Shown here: piece by piece, positions 50,135-58,743 of the stretch | How positions within the stretch are numbered: position 1 is the stretch's first letter | Layout of the letters: every line of letters starts with the position of its first letter | Source: Streptomyces sp. NBC_01788 | GTDB lineage: Bacteria > Actinomycetota > Actinomycetes > Streptomycetales > Streptomycetaceae | Assembly: GCF_035917575.1 (NCBI RefSeq) | Contig: NZ_CP109090.1 | Coordinates: 8,184,001-8,248,000, forward strand | Length of the DNA stretch: 64,000 nucleotides | Direction: 5' to 3' | The notes under the pieces: generated by a model | Databases searched by the model: none | What the model was told of the DNA's origin: nothing | The model's input: the letters and a program-made list of their open reading frames with translations, nothing else | Made by a program: the position numbers and the translations under genes

Positions 50135-51475
50135 GTGCTGCTGGCCTCGGTCAACCTCAACAAGCGTCTCGGCGCCACCGGCGCCCGCTCCAACCTTGCC
50201 ACCTGGCTGCGCGAGCACGGCGTGAAGATCGTGCTCGCGCAGGAACCGTACAAGCCTGCCGACCGGACGCCGCCAGCCCTGGCGGGCTTCGCGTTCGCCG
50301 GCGGGGACGGGCACCTGGCCGCCTGGGTCCACGAGAACCTTGCCCCGCCAGCCGTGTCCTCGCCTGCTCCGTGGGTGCAGCGGGTCGAGCTGGAGTGGCT
50401 CGTCGTCCTTCAGGTGCACCTCGACTCCTACGGCAGTGCCTCCCGGGCCGCCCAACTGACCCAACTCACCATGATGGCGACTGCCGAGAGGGGACGCCCA
50501 CTGCTCGTCTGCGGGGACTTCAACCTTGCGCCCCGTCCCGCGGACGGCCTGTTCGGCGAGGAGACTAGTGACTTCACCACCCAGGCCGAACGCACGGCTC
50601 TACGGCAGCTGATGCGGGTCGCGGGCCTGGTCGACACCACCGCCGAGGAGGTGCCAGCCTTCACCTTTGAACGGGTCTTCAACGGCAGGCCCAGCCGCTT
50701 CCGCTGCGATCTCGCCCTGCTCAGCGACCATCTGACGGCGACGACCACCATCACCGTGGACGACTCGGTGCGAAGTGGTCCAGCGTCCTTCACCGACCAC
50801 TCCGCGCTGTTGATCGACCTGCCTCTGACCCTGCAGGCAGCCGAGCCGGACGACGTGCTCTTCGCGCTGAGCGAGCTGACCGGCGACCACCCGGCTGACA
50901 CCTCAACAAGGCGGGAGTACCAGCCCCATAAGACCGCTATGAGCCGCCAGGCGCCCTCACCGGCCTCCCGGGCGGTGACCAAGCACCTGACCGGCCCGCT
51001 CGGCATCCGGAGCATCCTGGACCACGGATGCGGCCGCGGCGCCGACGTCGCCCACTACCGCTCGACGGGCCTGGACGCGGAAGGCTTCGACCCCCACGAC
51101 GACTTCGGCTGGCCCCGGCCCCAGCGGAGTGAGTTCGACCTGGTCACTTCGATGTTCGTCCTCAACGTGCTGCCCGACCCCTGGCAGCGGATCCAGGCTC
51201 TCAAGGACGCGGCGTCCTTCGCCCGCCCCGGCGGGTATGTCGTGGCAGTCACCCGCTCGCCCGAGGAAATCACCAAGGCCGCTGCGGACGGCGGCTGGAG
51301 CATCCACCACGACGGATTCTGGTCCAGCCAGTCCAAGGGGACCTTCCAGCGCGGCATCGCCGGCGGCGAGATCACCGCCCTCGCCCGCCAGGCCGGCCTC
51401 CAGCCAGCTGAGGGCGCCCCGGTGCTGCCGTTGCCCGGGGTCTGCTACGCCGTCCTGACCAAGCCGACGACGTAA
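50135..51475 (+). CDS. EEP-superfamily nuclease fused to a methyltransferase of the phosphorothioation-associated type
   Basis: The 446-residue product from GTG 50135 has two parts. The first ~240 residues are an endonuclease/exonuclease/phosphatase fold: LLASVNLNKRLGATGARSNL, VLAQEPYKP, LLVCGDFNLAPRP near 127, RFRCDLALLSDHL and FTDHSALLIDL. After a linker (YQPHKTAMSRQAPSPASRAV) comes a class I methyltransferase: SILDHGCGRGADVAHYRSTG, LDAEGFDPHDDFGWPRP and FDLVTSMFVLNVLPDPWQR. The H(K)TAM(S)R opening with GCGRGADV and GFDPH resembles methyltransferases listed with DNA phosphorothioation loci. The two activities on one chain beside a desulfurase operon suggest a nucleic-acid modification role. 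Confidence 0.75.
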   Translation: MLLASVNLNKRLGATGARSNLATWLREHGVKIVLAQEPYKPADRTPPALAGFAFAGGDGHLAAWVHENLAPPAVSSPAPWVQRVELEWLVVLQVHLDSYGSASRAAQLTQLTMMATAERGRPLLVCGDFNLAPRPADGLFGEETSDFTTQAERTALRQLMRVAGLVDTTAEEVPAFTFERVFNGRPSRFRCDLALLSDHLTATTTITVDDSVRSGPASFTDHSALLIDLPLTLQAAEPDDVLFALSELTGDHPADTSTRREYQPHKTAMSRQAPSPASRAVTKHLTGPLGIRSILDHGCGRGADVAHYRSTGLDAEGFDPHDDFGWPRPQRSEFDLVTSMFVLNVLPDPWQRIQALKDAASFARPGGYVVAVTRSPEEITKAAADGGWSIHHDGFWSSQSKGTFQRGIAGGEITALARQAGLQPAEGAPVLPLPGVCYAVLTKPTT

Positions 51476-51476
51476 G

Positions 51477-51574
51477 GCGTACCAGCGAACATCCTCGGCT
51501 GCCTGCAACCTGGTGCACGAAGTCGCGTACCAACGAACGCATGCAGTCGCATACGACATTGCGTACCAAACGAC
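51477..51574. repeat. Three spaced direct repeats between convergent genes
   Basis: A 14-bp unit occurs three times on the plus strand: GCGTACCAGCGAAC (51477-51490), GCGTACCAACGAAC (51525-51538) and GCGTACCAAACGAC (51561-51574). The gap holds no gene and lies between the 3' ends of the convergent nuclease-methyltransferase and MazG-like genes, so a promoter operator is unlikely. Function is unknown. Confidence 0.5.
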
Positions 51575-51593
51575 GGCCGAATGAGCCGCGCGG

Positions 51594-51941
51594 TTAGCGG
51601 TTGCCGGTCCAGACGATCCGATCCGCGAAGCCTCCGCGCTCACTCGCCTTGATCTCGCGGATCTTCTCCAGCTGCCCCGCGTCGACCCCCAGGACCGCGG
51701 CGAGCGCGTGCAGGACCTCCAGTACGTCCGCAAGCTCCTCCGGCGCCTCGGTGTCGTCAGCCGCCAGGAACTCGGCGACCTCCTCGCCGAGCTTGTCCCG
51801 TAGACGGTTGCGGTACTCCTCTGGACCCGCGACGTAGGTGACCGGCTCGGCTCCCTTCTCGCGGATGATCTGCGGAATCCGGTCCCGCACCAACTTGCCG
51901 TACCCGCCTTTGCGGTTCACCGGTTGTTCTCCCGCAGCCAT
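51594..51941 (-). CDS. MazG-like NTP pyrophosphohydrolase
   Basis: ATG 51941 gives a 115-residue product: YGKLVRDRIPQIIREKGAEP, RLRDKLGEEVAEFLAADDTE, APEELADVLEVLHALAAVLG. The E(x)2-3E helix EEVAEF and the EELADVLEVL helix form the all-alpha NTP-PPase metal site. Such proteins clear non-standard nucleotides. It converges on the nuclease-methyltransferase gene. Confidence 0.85.
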   Translation of the reverse strand: MAAGEQPVNRKGGYGKLVRDRIPQIIREKGAEPVTYVAGPEEYRNRLRDKLGEEVAEFLAADDTEAPEELADVLEVLHALAAVLGVDAGQLEKIREIKASERGGFADRIVWTGNR

Positions 51942-52120
51942 CACCGTGAGGCGGGCCCCGATGGCCGCCCCTTCATGCCGAGGCAGCCTAGGCAAATCGC
52001 CTCACTACTCGCCATGTAAACCGCCATTCCCACCCGTTCGGCTCCAGGATGGCTCAGAACCAGCGCCAGCCGCGCGGAAGTGGGCGCCGAGCCGTCTGAA
52101 GGGTCCGTAGACGGCGCAGA

Positions 52121-54160
52121 TCATGCAGAGGCAGCTGGTGGTTGCTGTGTGCTGTTGGTTTCTTGGCCGTTCGTGTTGCTCTCGGGCGAGTCTGCGGAAT
52201 GGTGCTTTTGGAGGGCACCGTGGACGTCACCGATGAGGTTGATGGTGGTGACGCGGGGGCGTGAGCCGAGGCCGTTGAGCGCGATGACGGAGGCGGTTCC
52301 CCAGACGAGGGCGGTCAGGCCGGCTGCTGTGGGGCGTGTGGTGGCGGGTGTGCCGGTCCAGGTCATCCAGATGGTTGCTGCTCCCCACAGCGCCCAGGTC
52401 AAGCGGGCTGCGAAAGCACGGGTAGCGGCGGAGAGCAGGCCGATAGCGATTCCGCCTGTCAGCCACAACGTGTGGACTTCTGACGCGGTGAGCGGCAGTC
52501 CGCCGGTGTGGGTGGCGAAGAAGCGGGTGACGGGCTGGTTGATGGTGGCCCACACCGCGCCCGCATGCTTGGCCAGGGGGCTGAAGAACCGTTCGAGAAC
52601 CACACTGAGGGGAGCGAGTGCGAGGAACACCAACGGCGTCAGGCAGATCAGCAGCCACCAGGGCGTGTGGGGACTCCAGGGTCGGCGCAGGAAAGCCTTG
52701 ATTTCATCGGCGCGGGTGTCGATCCACCGGCCGTCCAGGATCTGCAGCCACCGCTGCCGCACTGGGAGCCGCCGCTGGCCGGGGGGCGGCTGCGTGGCGG
52801 GGATGGCCGGGGCTTTGAGGTCGGCGAGTACGTCGGCGAGTGCCGCGCGCAGCGTCTGGGCAAGACTGCGGTCGTAGCCGCACACCGTGACCAGCGCCAT
52901 GACCGCGGCACCGGGAAGGGTGAGGCAGAGCCACCACAGGTGATCGTTGCGGGCGAGGGACGTGGTGTAGCCGGCCCCGGCGGCCGCGAGTATCGCTGTC
53001 AGACCGCGCATCAGCCGGGGAGCGAGATCACCGAGCAGGACCGGGAGCTGTCGCGGGAGCGGCTCCCGGCGGAAGGCGGAGCGTATCCAGGGCCAGGCCA
53101 CGGCGATCCAGTGCCATGGGTCGATGGCCAGAACAACGCCGAGCATCAGCACCGGAGCGGTCAGAAGGTGCCAGGCGGCAGGGGTGGCGACCTGGACGGC
53201 TGCGCTGCTCATGGCCAGCACGCAGCCCAGGGCCCGCCCCAGCACGAGCGTGGAGGCCTGCCAGCGCTCGCTGCGCCGTACCACCTGGCTGGTGGCGGCA
53301 GTTGAAGCGGCCACTCCCAGGAAGTCGGCTGCTTCTGCACGCAGGACGCGTCCCTCGTCCAGCAGGCGCCGGGCGGTGCGTAGTGCTTCTGCCGGGTCGG
53401 CGAGCAGTGCCTGAGTATCCAGGTCCGGCCTCGCCTCCGGGTCCGAAGATGCAGAGGAGGGGGCAGTGTCGGGATCGAGCAGCCGCAGCAGGGCAAGTTC
53501 TTCTTCGAGCTCCAGACAGCGGCGGCGGGCGGTCGCGGCCAGCGCTTCTGCCTGATCACGCGCCTGACGGGCCTCCACGAGATCCTTCTGCGTCTGCTCC
53601 AAATGATGCAGTACCTCGGCGAGTTGCTGCTGGGCCTGCTCGCTGTCGCCTTCATCCGATGCGGTAGCCAGCTGCTGCAGGCGGGCGTCGAGGCTGGTGT
53701 TGAGCGCGGTCAGCATCACCACCAGTTCCTGAGCGGTCGCCAACTCTCTGGCCAGCCGGCGGCTTTGCTGGTCGACCTCGGATAACCGGGAGTGACCGTC
53801 GTGCAGGTAGCGGGCCACCACAGGGGGAGTGCCGGCTGGTTGCTGGCGCACGGCTACCTGGGCGGAGGGCGGATTGGCAGCGCGTTCCCACAGGCGGACC
53901 GCTTCCGCCTTCTTCTGTTCCACCTCGTGCGGCAACGCGGTCGCCTCCACCAGCTGCACCACGACCCGGCGGGATGGGACAGCGCCGCTGTAGTGGTTGC
54001 CGATACTGGAACGCGACCAGTTCAGCTCCGCCGCGAGATCGTTGTAGGTCTTGCCGGACCGCTCCCACAACTCGCGCAGAAACACCGTCAGCCGCCGTGC
54101 TTCAGGCGTCTCCGCCCGGATCGGTGCCGGCTTACGCCCCCGCTTCTTGCCGTCGGCCAT
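52121..54160 (-). CDS. Large membrane protein with N-terminal HTH and coiled coil
   Basis: ATG 54160 (MADGKKRGRKPAPIRAE) is preferred; in-frame starts also exist at 54181 and 54253. The 679-residue product has an HTH-like N-terminus (RRLTVFLRELWERSGKTYND, LAAELNWSRSSIGNHYSGAV), a long coiled coil (LARELATAQELVVMLTALNT, QQQLAEVLHHLEQTQKDLVE) and at least six hydrophobic spans (for example LLTAPVLMLGVVLAIDPW, WWLLICLTPLVFLALAPLSV). I recall this N-terminal type in Streptomyces proteins with an XRE-like domain followed by diverse effectors. A membrane-bound sensor or effector is likely, but the function is unknown. Confidence 0.65.
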   Translation of the reverse strand: MADGKKRGRKPAPIRAETPEARRLTVFLRELWERSGKTYNDLAAELNWSRSSIGNHYSGAVPSRRVVVQLVEATALPHEVEQKKAEAVRLWERAANPPSAQVAVRQQPAGTPPVVARYLHDGHSRLSEVDQQSRRLARELATAQELVVMLTALNTSLDARLQQLATASDEGDSEQAQQQLAEVLHHLEQTQKDLVEARQARDQAEALAATARRRCLELEEELALLRLLDPDTAPSSASSDPEARPDLDTQALLADPAEALRTARRLLDEGRVLRAEAADFLGVAASTAATSQVVRRSERWQASTLVLGRALGCVLAMSSAAVQVATPAAWHLLTAPVLMLGVVLAIDPWHWIAVAWPWIRSAFRREPLPRQLPVLLGDLAPRLMRGLTAILAAAGAGYTTSLARNDHLWWLCLTLPGAAVMALVTVCGYDRSLAQTLRAALADVLADLKAPAIPATQPPPGQRRLPVRQRWLQILDGRWIDTRADEIKAFLRRPWSPHTPWWLLICLTPLVFLALAPLSVVLERFFSPLAKHAGAVWATINQPVTRFFATHTGGLPLTASEVHTLWLTGGIAIGLLSAATRAFAARLTWALWGAATIWMTWTGTPATTRPTAAGLTALVWGTASVIALNGLGSRPRVTTINLIGDVHGALQKHHSADSPESNTNGQETNSTQQPPAASA

Positions 54161-54316
54161 CCACGCCCCCACCTGCACCATGACGTTGTCCTGGACATTG
54201 CCAACAATGTCCAGAGCCGACCTGCACGAACCCTCAGCGGCCCGTGTGGACAATTCCCCACCGCCGCAACCTCAAGACGAACCGCTCTTCCCCGGACCTC
54301 GTCTTGGAGCCCGCCC

Positions 54317-55501
54317 ATGACCGCGCAGACCACCCAGCCCGCCCCCGCCTCCGTGCCGGCCCGCACCGCACCTGCCCGCCGGCCGCGCTCGCGCAGCGGG
54401 GACATCGCCCTCGACACCCGCACCGGCCTCCTGCTCGACCTCACCGTCTCCGCCGGCCCGGCCCAGCGTCTGCCCCGCGGGCGCGCCCAGGACCGCTACC
54501 GCTGCCTAGCCTGCGGCCTGCCCCTGGAGTACTGCGGCCCCCGCACCCGCCCCGACTACACCGCCCGCTTCCGCCACACCCGCCACGACCCGGACCGCTG
54601 CAACGCCAGCCCCGCCCGCCAAGCCAGCGTCCCCGCGGCCGTCCGTCATGCCCGCACCCTGGCCCAACACCTCCACACCGCCCAGCCCGGCACGGACATT
54701 GAGCTGGTTGTCACCGCCATCGCAGACGGCGACTGCCCACCCGTGCTGGCCGTGCGGCTGCACGCCCCGCACGGCACCACCACCGTCCACCTCGCCTACA
54801 CCAGCGAACTGTCCCCCCACCAAGCCGATCAACTGGCCCACGCGGCCCACGACACCACCACGCGTCACTGGCTGCTGTACGACCGCCTCACCCCCGCCCA
54901 CACCCACGACCTCGGACAGATAACCGTCCGCCTCCACCGGCAAAACCAGCGCCTGGAACGCCTCACCCCCACCGCCACCCAGCGCCGCCTGGCCGCCACA
55001 TCCGTCGCCGTCGCCTGGCGCGCCCAGGGACTCCTGCTGATTCCCTTCGGCGGACACGCCGTTCTCCACCAACCCCGCACCGGAGAGAACTGGACAGGCC
55101 CAGCCGCCCCCTTCCAACGGGACTGGAAGATCAGCCACCCCCGGCCGGCCACGGATGCAACCTGGTGGGGTCTGGTCCCCGTTCCGCTGCGGGCCCTGAC
55201 CGCCCCCACACTGCTGGCCGCCGCACCCAAGACCATGGCTGAGCTGGAACGCGTCCAACACGGCCGCGAAAGCTACCGACGCGCCCAGGCCCGCGCCCAG
55301 TTCACCCAGGCACAGACCCAGCTGCCCCCTACGCCCGCCGCGCACCCGACGCGGCCAGTGGCGACGGCCGAGAAAGACACGGCAGCATCGCCGCAGCCGC
55401 AGCCGCAGCCGCAGCCGCAGCCGTCCGCCTCGATCACGTTTGCGCGGCCGCGGCTGGCCCGGCTGCGCAAAGCCCTGCGGCGACTGTTCCGCCGGCCCTG
55501 A
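54317..55501 (+). CDS. CoiA-like zinc-finger protein with C-terminal repeats
   Basis: ATG 54317 is taken as start. The 394-residue product contains YRCLACGLPLEYCGPRTRPD, YTARFRHTRHDPDRC near residues 60-95, a CxxC...C/H cluster like the N-terminal finger of competence-associated CoiA-like proteins, then VHLAYTSELSPHQADQLAHA and LLYDRLTPAHTHDLGQI. It ends with a (QP)n tract and a basic tail. CoiA family members include a nuclease fold, not evident here. It is divergent from the HTH-membrane protein with about 155 bp between them. Confidence 0.55.
   Translation: MTAQTTQPAPASVPARTAPARRPRSRSGDIALDTRTGLLLDLTVSAGPAQRLPRGRAQDRYRCLACGLPLEYCGPRTRPDYTARFRHTRHDPDRCNASPARQASVPAAVRHARTLAQHLHTAQPGTDIELVVTAIADGDCPPVLAVRLHAPHGTTTVHLAYTSELSPHQADQLAHAAHDTTTRHWLLYDRLTPAHTHDLGQITVRLHRQNQRLERLTPTATQRRLAATSVAVAWRAQGLLLIPFGGHAVLHQPRTGENWTGPAAPFQRDWKISHPRPATDATWWGLVPVPLRALTAPTLLAAAPKTMAELERVQHGRESYRRAQARAQFTQAQTQLPPTPAAHPTRPVATAEKDTAASPQPQPQPQPQPSASITFARPRLARLRKALRRLFRRP
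55391..55423 (+). repeat. Hexanucleotide tandem repeat in coding sequence
   Basis: Five copies of CCGCAG followed by CCG encode a Gln-Pro run near the C-terminus of the CoiA-like protein. In-frame hexamers change only the linker length, so copy number may vary between strains without breaking the gene. Confidence 0.85.
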
Positions 55502-55667
55502 ACCTCTTCGACGACCACGGGGCCTGCTCCCGGGCCCCGCCCCGTACCTCCAGGCAGTGTGAACGGCACTCCCAGAACAGGACGGCCCGCGGAGCCACAA
55601 TCACGGCCCCCGCGGTACCGCGGGAGCAGGATGGTGGACGTGACGGTGACGCAAGGAGGAGCGGCGT

Positions 55668-56531
55668 ATGGAAGTGGGGGAGCGGTGGGCGCACCGAACG
55701 GCACCGCACCACGGCCCCGTCGAAGAGGTCGAGGTGCTGAAGATCGGCGCACAGCGCCCGCTGCGCATCAAAGTGCGCTTCGTCGCCGAGGACGCCGAGG
55801 GCCGCGAGGAGTGGGTGCCGCCGGCCCGGCTGCGCGTCCTCTGGCAGAACAAGGACGTGTGGCTGGCCCGCGAGCAGCAGTGGAGCGAACTGACGAAAGA
55901 CAGCCCGGACGACGAGGATCCTGCCTTCCGGGCGGTCATCATTCTGTTCGACGAACGCCTCTGGGACGAGCTGGTGACCTTCGGCGTCAACTACCGCGAT
56001 CGAGGCCTGCTGTACATCGAAGACGTGCCCGCTCTGGCCGCGCTCCTCGAGGTCCCCGAACGTTTCTTCCACACCGATCCGCGGGCCTTCACCGACACCG
56101 ACGGCACGCTGACCGCACCCTGGCCCACCACCGTCGAGGTGGCACGTCTCCTGGCCCGCACTCAGGCCGACCACCTCGTAACCCTCTTGGATCAACACGA
56201 ACGCCAGGCACAGCAAGAAGCGATCTACGGCCACTACTACCGCGGCCGAGGCAAGAACCCCGGCACCTACATCAGCCCCGAGATCTGTGCCGAGGTCGAC
56301 CGCAGCTCCAAACCCGCCCGCGACCTGCTGCGTCAGTGGTGCGGCACCGATGCGGTGGAAAGCCACGAGGAGCTGAAGGCCCTGCGTGACGAAGTGCTCC
56401 GCATCGGGAAACTCATGGAACAGTCGATCGGCTGCCTCCGCCAGGCCGGACAGACCAAAGCGGCCGACCGGTTCGAACGCGAACTCGGCATCCCCCTCGA
56501 GACGCTGCGCCAGGCCGAACGCGACGACTGA
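55668..56531 (+). CDS. Conserved-looking hypothetical protein
   Basis: The 287-residue product opens VEVLKIGAQRPLRIKVRFVA and EGREEWVPPARLRVLW, a beta-rich region, then VIILFDERLWDELVTFGVNY, APWPTTVEVARLLARTQADH and a helical C-terminal part (EELKALRDEVLRIGKLMEQS, AADRFERELGIPLETLRQAE). GAGG-rich sequence (AAGGAGGAGCGGCGT) upstream of ATG 55668 is a good ribosome site. I recall similar Streptomyces hypothetical proteins near XRE/HTH genes but no function. It may share a transcript with the next gene (37 bp gap). Confidence 0.6.
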   Translation: MEVGERWAHRTAPHHGPVEEVEVLKIGAQRPLRIKVRFVAEDAEGREEWVPPARLRVLWQNKDVWLAREQQWSELTKDSPDDEDPAFRAVIILFDERLWDELVTFGVNYRDRGLLYIEDVPALAALLEVPERFFHTDPRAFTDTDGTLTAPWPTTVEVARLLARTQADHLVTLLDQHERQAQQEAIYGHYYRGRGKNPGTYISPEICAEVDRSSKPARDLLRQWCGTDAVESHEELKALRDEVLRIGKLMEQSIGCLRQAGQTKAADRFERELGIPLETLRQAERDD

Positions 56532-56568
56532 CACCCCGACCGTCCGGGCACCAACGACAGGAAGCTCC

Positions 56569-57861
56569 GTGGCCCGCACCAAGCTCAACGAGCGCCAACT
56601 CGACGCCCTGCGCCGCATCTGCCACGGCGAGACACCCATCACCTCCGACGACTCCGGCCTCGCCGCGACCGTCTACGCCCTGCGCAACCGGGGCCTGGTC
56701 ACCACGCCCCGGACCGACGGCCGCTGGACCGCTGCCCCCACCGAAGCCGGTCTCCAGCACTTCGCTCACGCCGACGCCACGCCCGCCCCGCCCTCGAGCG
56801 CCGCTGCCCCGCCGACGGCACCCGAGGCGGCCGAACTGATCAGCAGACTCCAGCAAGCCGGCGGCACCCTGCACATCGCCAACCCCACCCCGGACGAGCG
56901 CGCCCGCTGGCGCCGCGCCCTGCACACCGCACGCGCAGACCACCTGGTCCCCGACGGCCACCACCTCCAGCACACCGGAAGAGACAAAGGCGACCTGGTC
57001 ATCACCCTGCGCCCAGGCCCACCACCACGACGCTCCACGTCCCCAGACGAGACCGTCCCCGTCCCCGACGACCTGCCCCCAGACCACCTGCACCCCGCAG
57101 CCGCCACAGCGCACATCCCGGCCTGCCCCGACTGCCAGCCCCGCGCCCGCCGTATCCTCCACGCCCTCTGTCATGCAGCAGAAGCCAAGAACTACACGGT
57201 CAGCAACCCCGAGTCCGGCTCAGCCGCCAGCCTGGTGATCACCATCGGCGACAGTTCCTTCCCGCTCTCCTTCCACGAAGGCGCCTACGAGGTCCCCGAC
57301 CCCAGCGGCGCGAAGTACGCCTGGCAACGCGTGACCGCACACACCACGCGCCCCTCCCATCAACTCGGCCTCAGCCTCCAGCACACCTACGCGCATCGAG
57401 GCCGCCGCTCTCACTGGGGAGACCGGCAACGCTGGCGCCTGGAAGACAAACTCCCCGCCCTCCTACGAGAAATTGCCCACCGCGCACAGACCGATTACGA
57501 ACGACGGCAGGCCCAGCAGCGCAAAGAGGAAGAGACACGCCAACGCTGGCTGACCGCGATGCAGCAGGCTCGCACCGCCCTGGTGGAAGATCACCGGCTG
57601 AAGACCCTGCGCACGCAGGTGCAGGCCTGGCAGGAAGCCACTGTCATTCGCGCTTACTGCGACGCACTGGAAGACCACCAGGACACCGATCCCGCAGCGG
57701 CCGAAGGAGTCACGGCCTGGACCGCTTGGGCCCGGGCCTACGCCGACCGCATCGACCCCGTACTCCAGAACCCGCGACTACCGGACCCTCCGACGATCAC
57801 ACCAGAGGACCTGCGCCCCTACCTGCGTGGCTGGAGCCCGTACGAGCCCAAGCGCAAATGA
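56569..57861 (+). CDS. Hypothetical protein with N-terminal HTH-like region
   Basis: GTG 56569 follows ACAGGAAGC by a few bases. The 430-residue product opens ARTKLNERQLDALRRICHGE and LAATVYALRNRGLVTTPRTD, which reads like a winged helix. A disordered Pro-rich stretch, a Cys pair (IPACPDCQPRARRILHALCH), a beta-rich middle (ASLVITIGDSSFPLSFHEGA) and a long charged helix (TDYERRQAQQRKEEETRQRW) follow. The architecture is common in uncharacterised Streptomyces plasmid and arm genes. No function is assigned. Confidence 0.55.
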   Translation: MARTKLNERQLDALRRICHGETPITSDDSGLAATVYALRNRGLVTTPRTDGRWTAAPTEAGLQHFAHADATPAPPSSAAAPPTAPEAAELISRLQQAGGTLHIANPTPDERARWRRALHTARADHLVPDGHHLQHTGRDKGDLVITLRPGPPPRRSTSPDETVPVPDDLPPDHLHPAAATAHIPACPDCQPRARRILHALCHAAEAKNYTVSNPESGSAASLVITIGDSSFPLSFHEGAYEVPDPSGAKYAWQRVTAHTTRPSHQLGLSLQHTYAHRGRRSHWGDRQRWRLEDKLPALLREIAHRAQTDYERRQAQQRKEEETRQRWLTAMQQARTALVEDHRLKTLRTQVQAWQEATVIRAYCDALEDHQDTDPAAAEGVTAWTAWARAYADRIDPVLQNPRLPDPPTITPEDLRPYLRGWSPYEPKRK

Positions 57862-58083
57862 GCCGACGCCGTACCCAGACGGCGTTCACCTGCTGAGCAA
57901 GGCCTTCGCCACGCGATATCTCCGCCATCTGCCCATCGTCCGCAGCGGCACGGCCCCATATGGCCGTCGATCCTGAGAGCCTGCGTCGGGTCCTGACATG
58001 ATGAGTCAGCCCGAGATAGCGCTGGGGTGAAGCCACCCAGCAATGCTTCCGATGGTGTCACTGGCCGTCGGTAACGTGCTGGC

Positions 58084-58620
58084 GTGATGGTGGGCACCGA
58101 AGAAACCCGGCTGGTCGTCCTGCGTGGCAACAGCGCCTCAGGGAAGTCGTCCGTCGCGGCCGGCCTGCGCGAACGGTTCGGCCGCGGCCTGGCCGTCGTC
58201 GGCCAGGACAACCTCCGCCGCATCGTGCTCCGTGAACGGGACCGGCCCGGCGCCGCGAACATCGGCCTGATCGGCCTGACCGCCCGCTACGCCCTCGACG
58301 CCGGATTCCACGTCGTCATCGAAGGCATCCTCTACGCCGAGCACTACGGCGACATGCTCACCGAGCTGCGCGCCGACCACCGCGGCCCGACCCACGGCTA
58401 CTACCTGGACGTCCCGTTCGGTGAAACCCTCGCCCGGCACGCCACCAAGCCGATCGCGGACGACGTCAGCGAGACGCAGTTGCGCGACTGGTACCGGCCG
58501 CGCGATCTGTTGCCCGGCGGCACTGAGACCGTCATCGGCGCCGACAGTGCTCTGCATGAGACCGTCGACCGCATCATGCTCGACACCGGCCTGGCCCACC
58601 TGCCCGCCGTGGACCGTTGA
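58084..58620 (+). CDS. P-loop kinase-like protein
   Basis: The 178-residue product (GTG 58084; ATG 58087 also possible) has Walker A LRGNSASGKSSVAAGLRERF, an LVVIEGILY-like strand HVVIEGILYAEHYGDML and the lid-like SETQLRDWYRPRDLLPGGTE. It belongs to the small AAA_33/chloramphenicol-phosphotransferase-like kinases common in actinobacteria. The substrate is unknown. It stands alone 123 bp before the tap gene. Confidence 0.75.
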   Translation: MMVGTEETRLVVLRGNSASGKSSVAAGLRERFGRGLAVVGQDNLRRIVLRERDRPGAANIGLIGLTARYALDAGFHVVIEGILYAEHYGDMLTELRADHRGPTHGYYLDVPFGETLARHATKPIADDVSETQLRDWYRPRDLLPGGTETVIGADSALHETVDRIMLDTGLAHLPAVDR

Positions 58621-58673
58621 CCGGAGCACTGCTGTGACACACAGACCAAGCCCCGCACCCCATCCAAAATGTG

Positions 58674-58706
58674 CGATCCAATGCGCGAATCATTGATCGA
58701 TCCAAT
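58674..58706. promoter_or_regulatory. Repeated motif upstream of tap
   Basis: CGATCCAAT occurs twice, at 58674-58682 and 58698-58706, 24 bp apart, in an AT-rich pocket. The second copy is within ATTGATCGATCCAAT, which is nearly self-complementary. TTGATC and TAAGTG-type boxes lie in the same stretch, 40-70 bp before the tap start at 58744, so this is a likely promoter/operator for tap-tpg. Confidence 0.45.
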
Positions 58707-58743
58707 AAGTGCTTGGCGTAGGGTGCTGATGGAGGTGAGCTCA

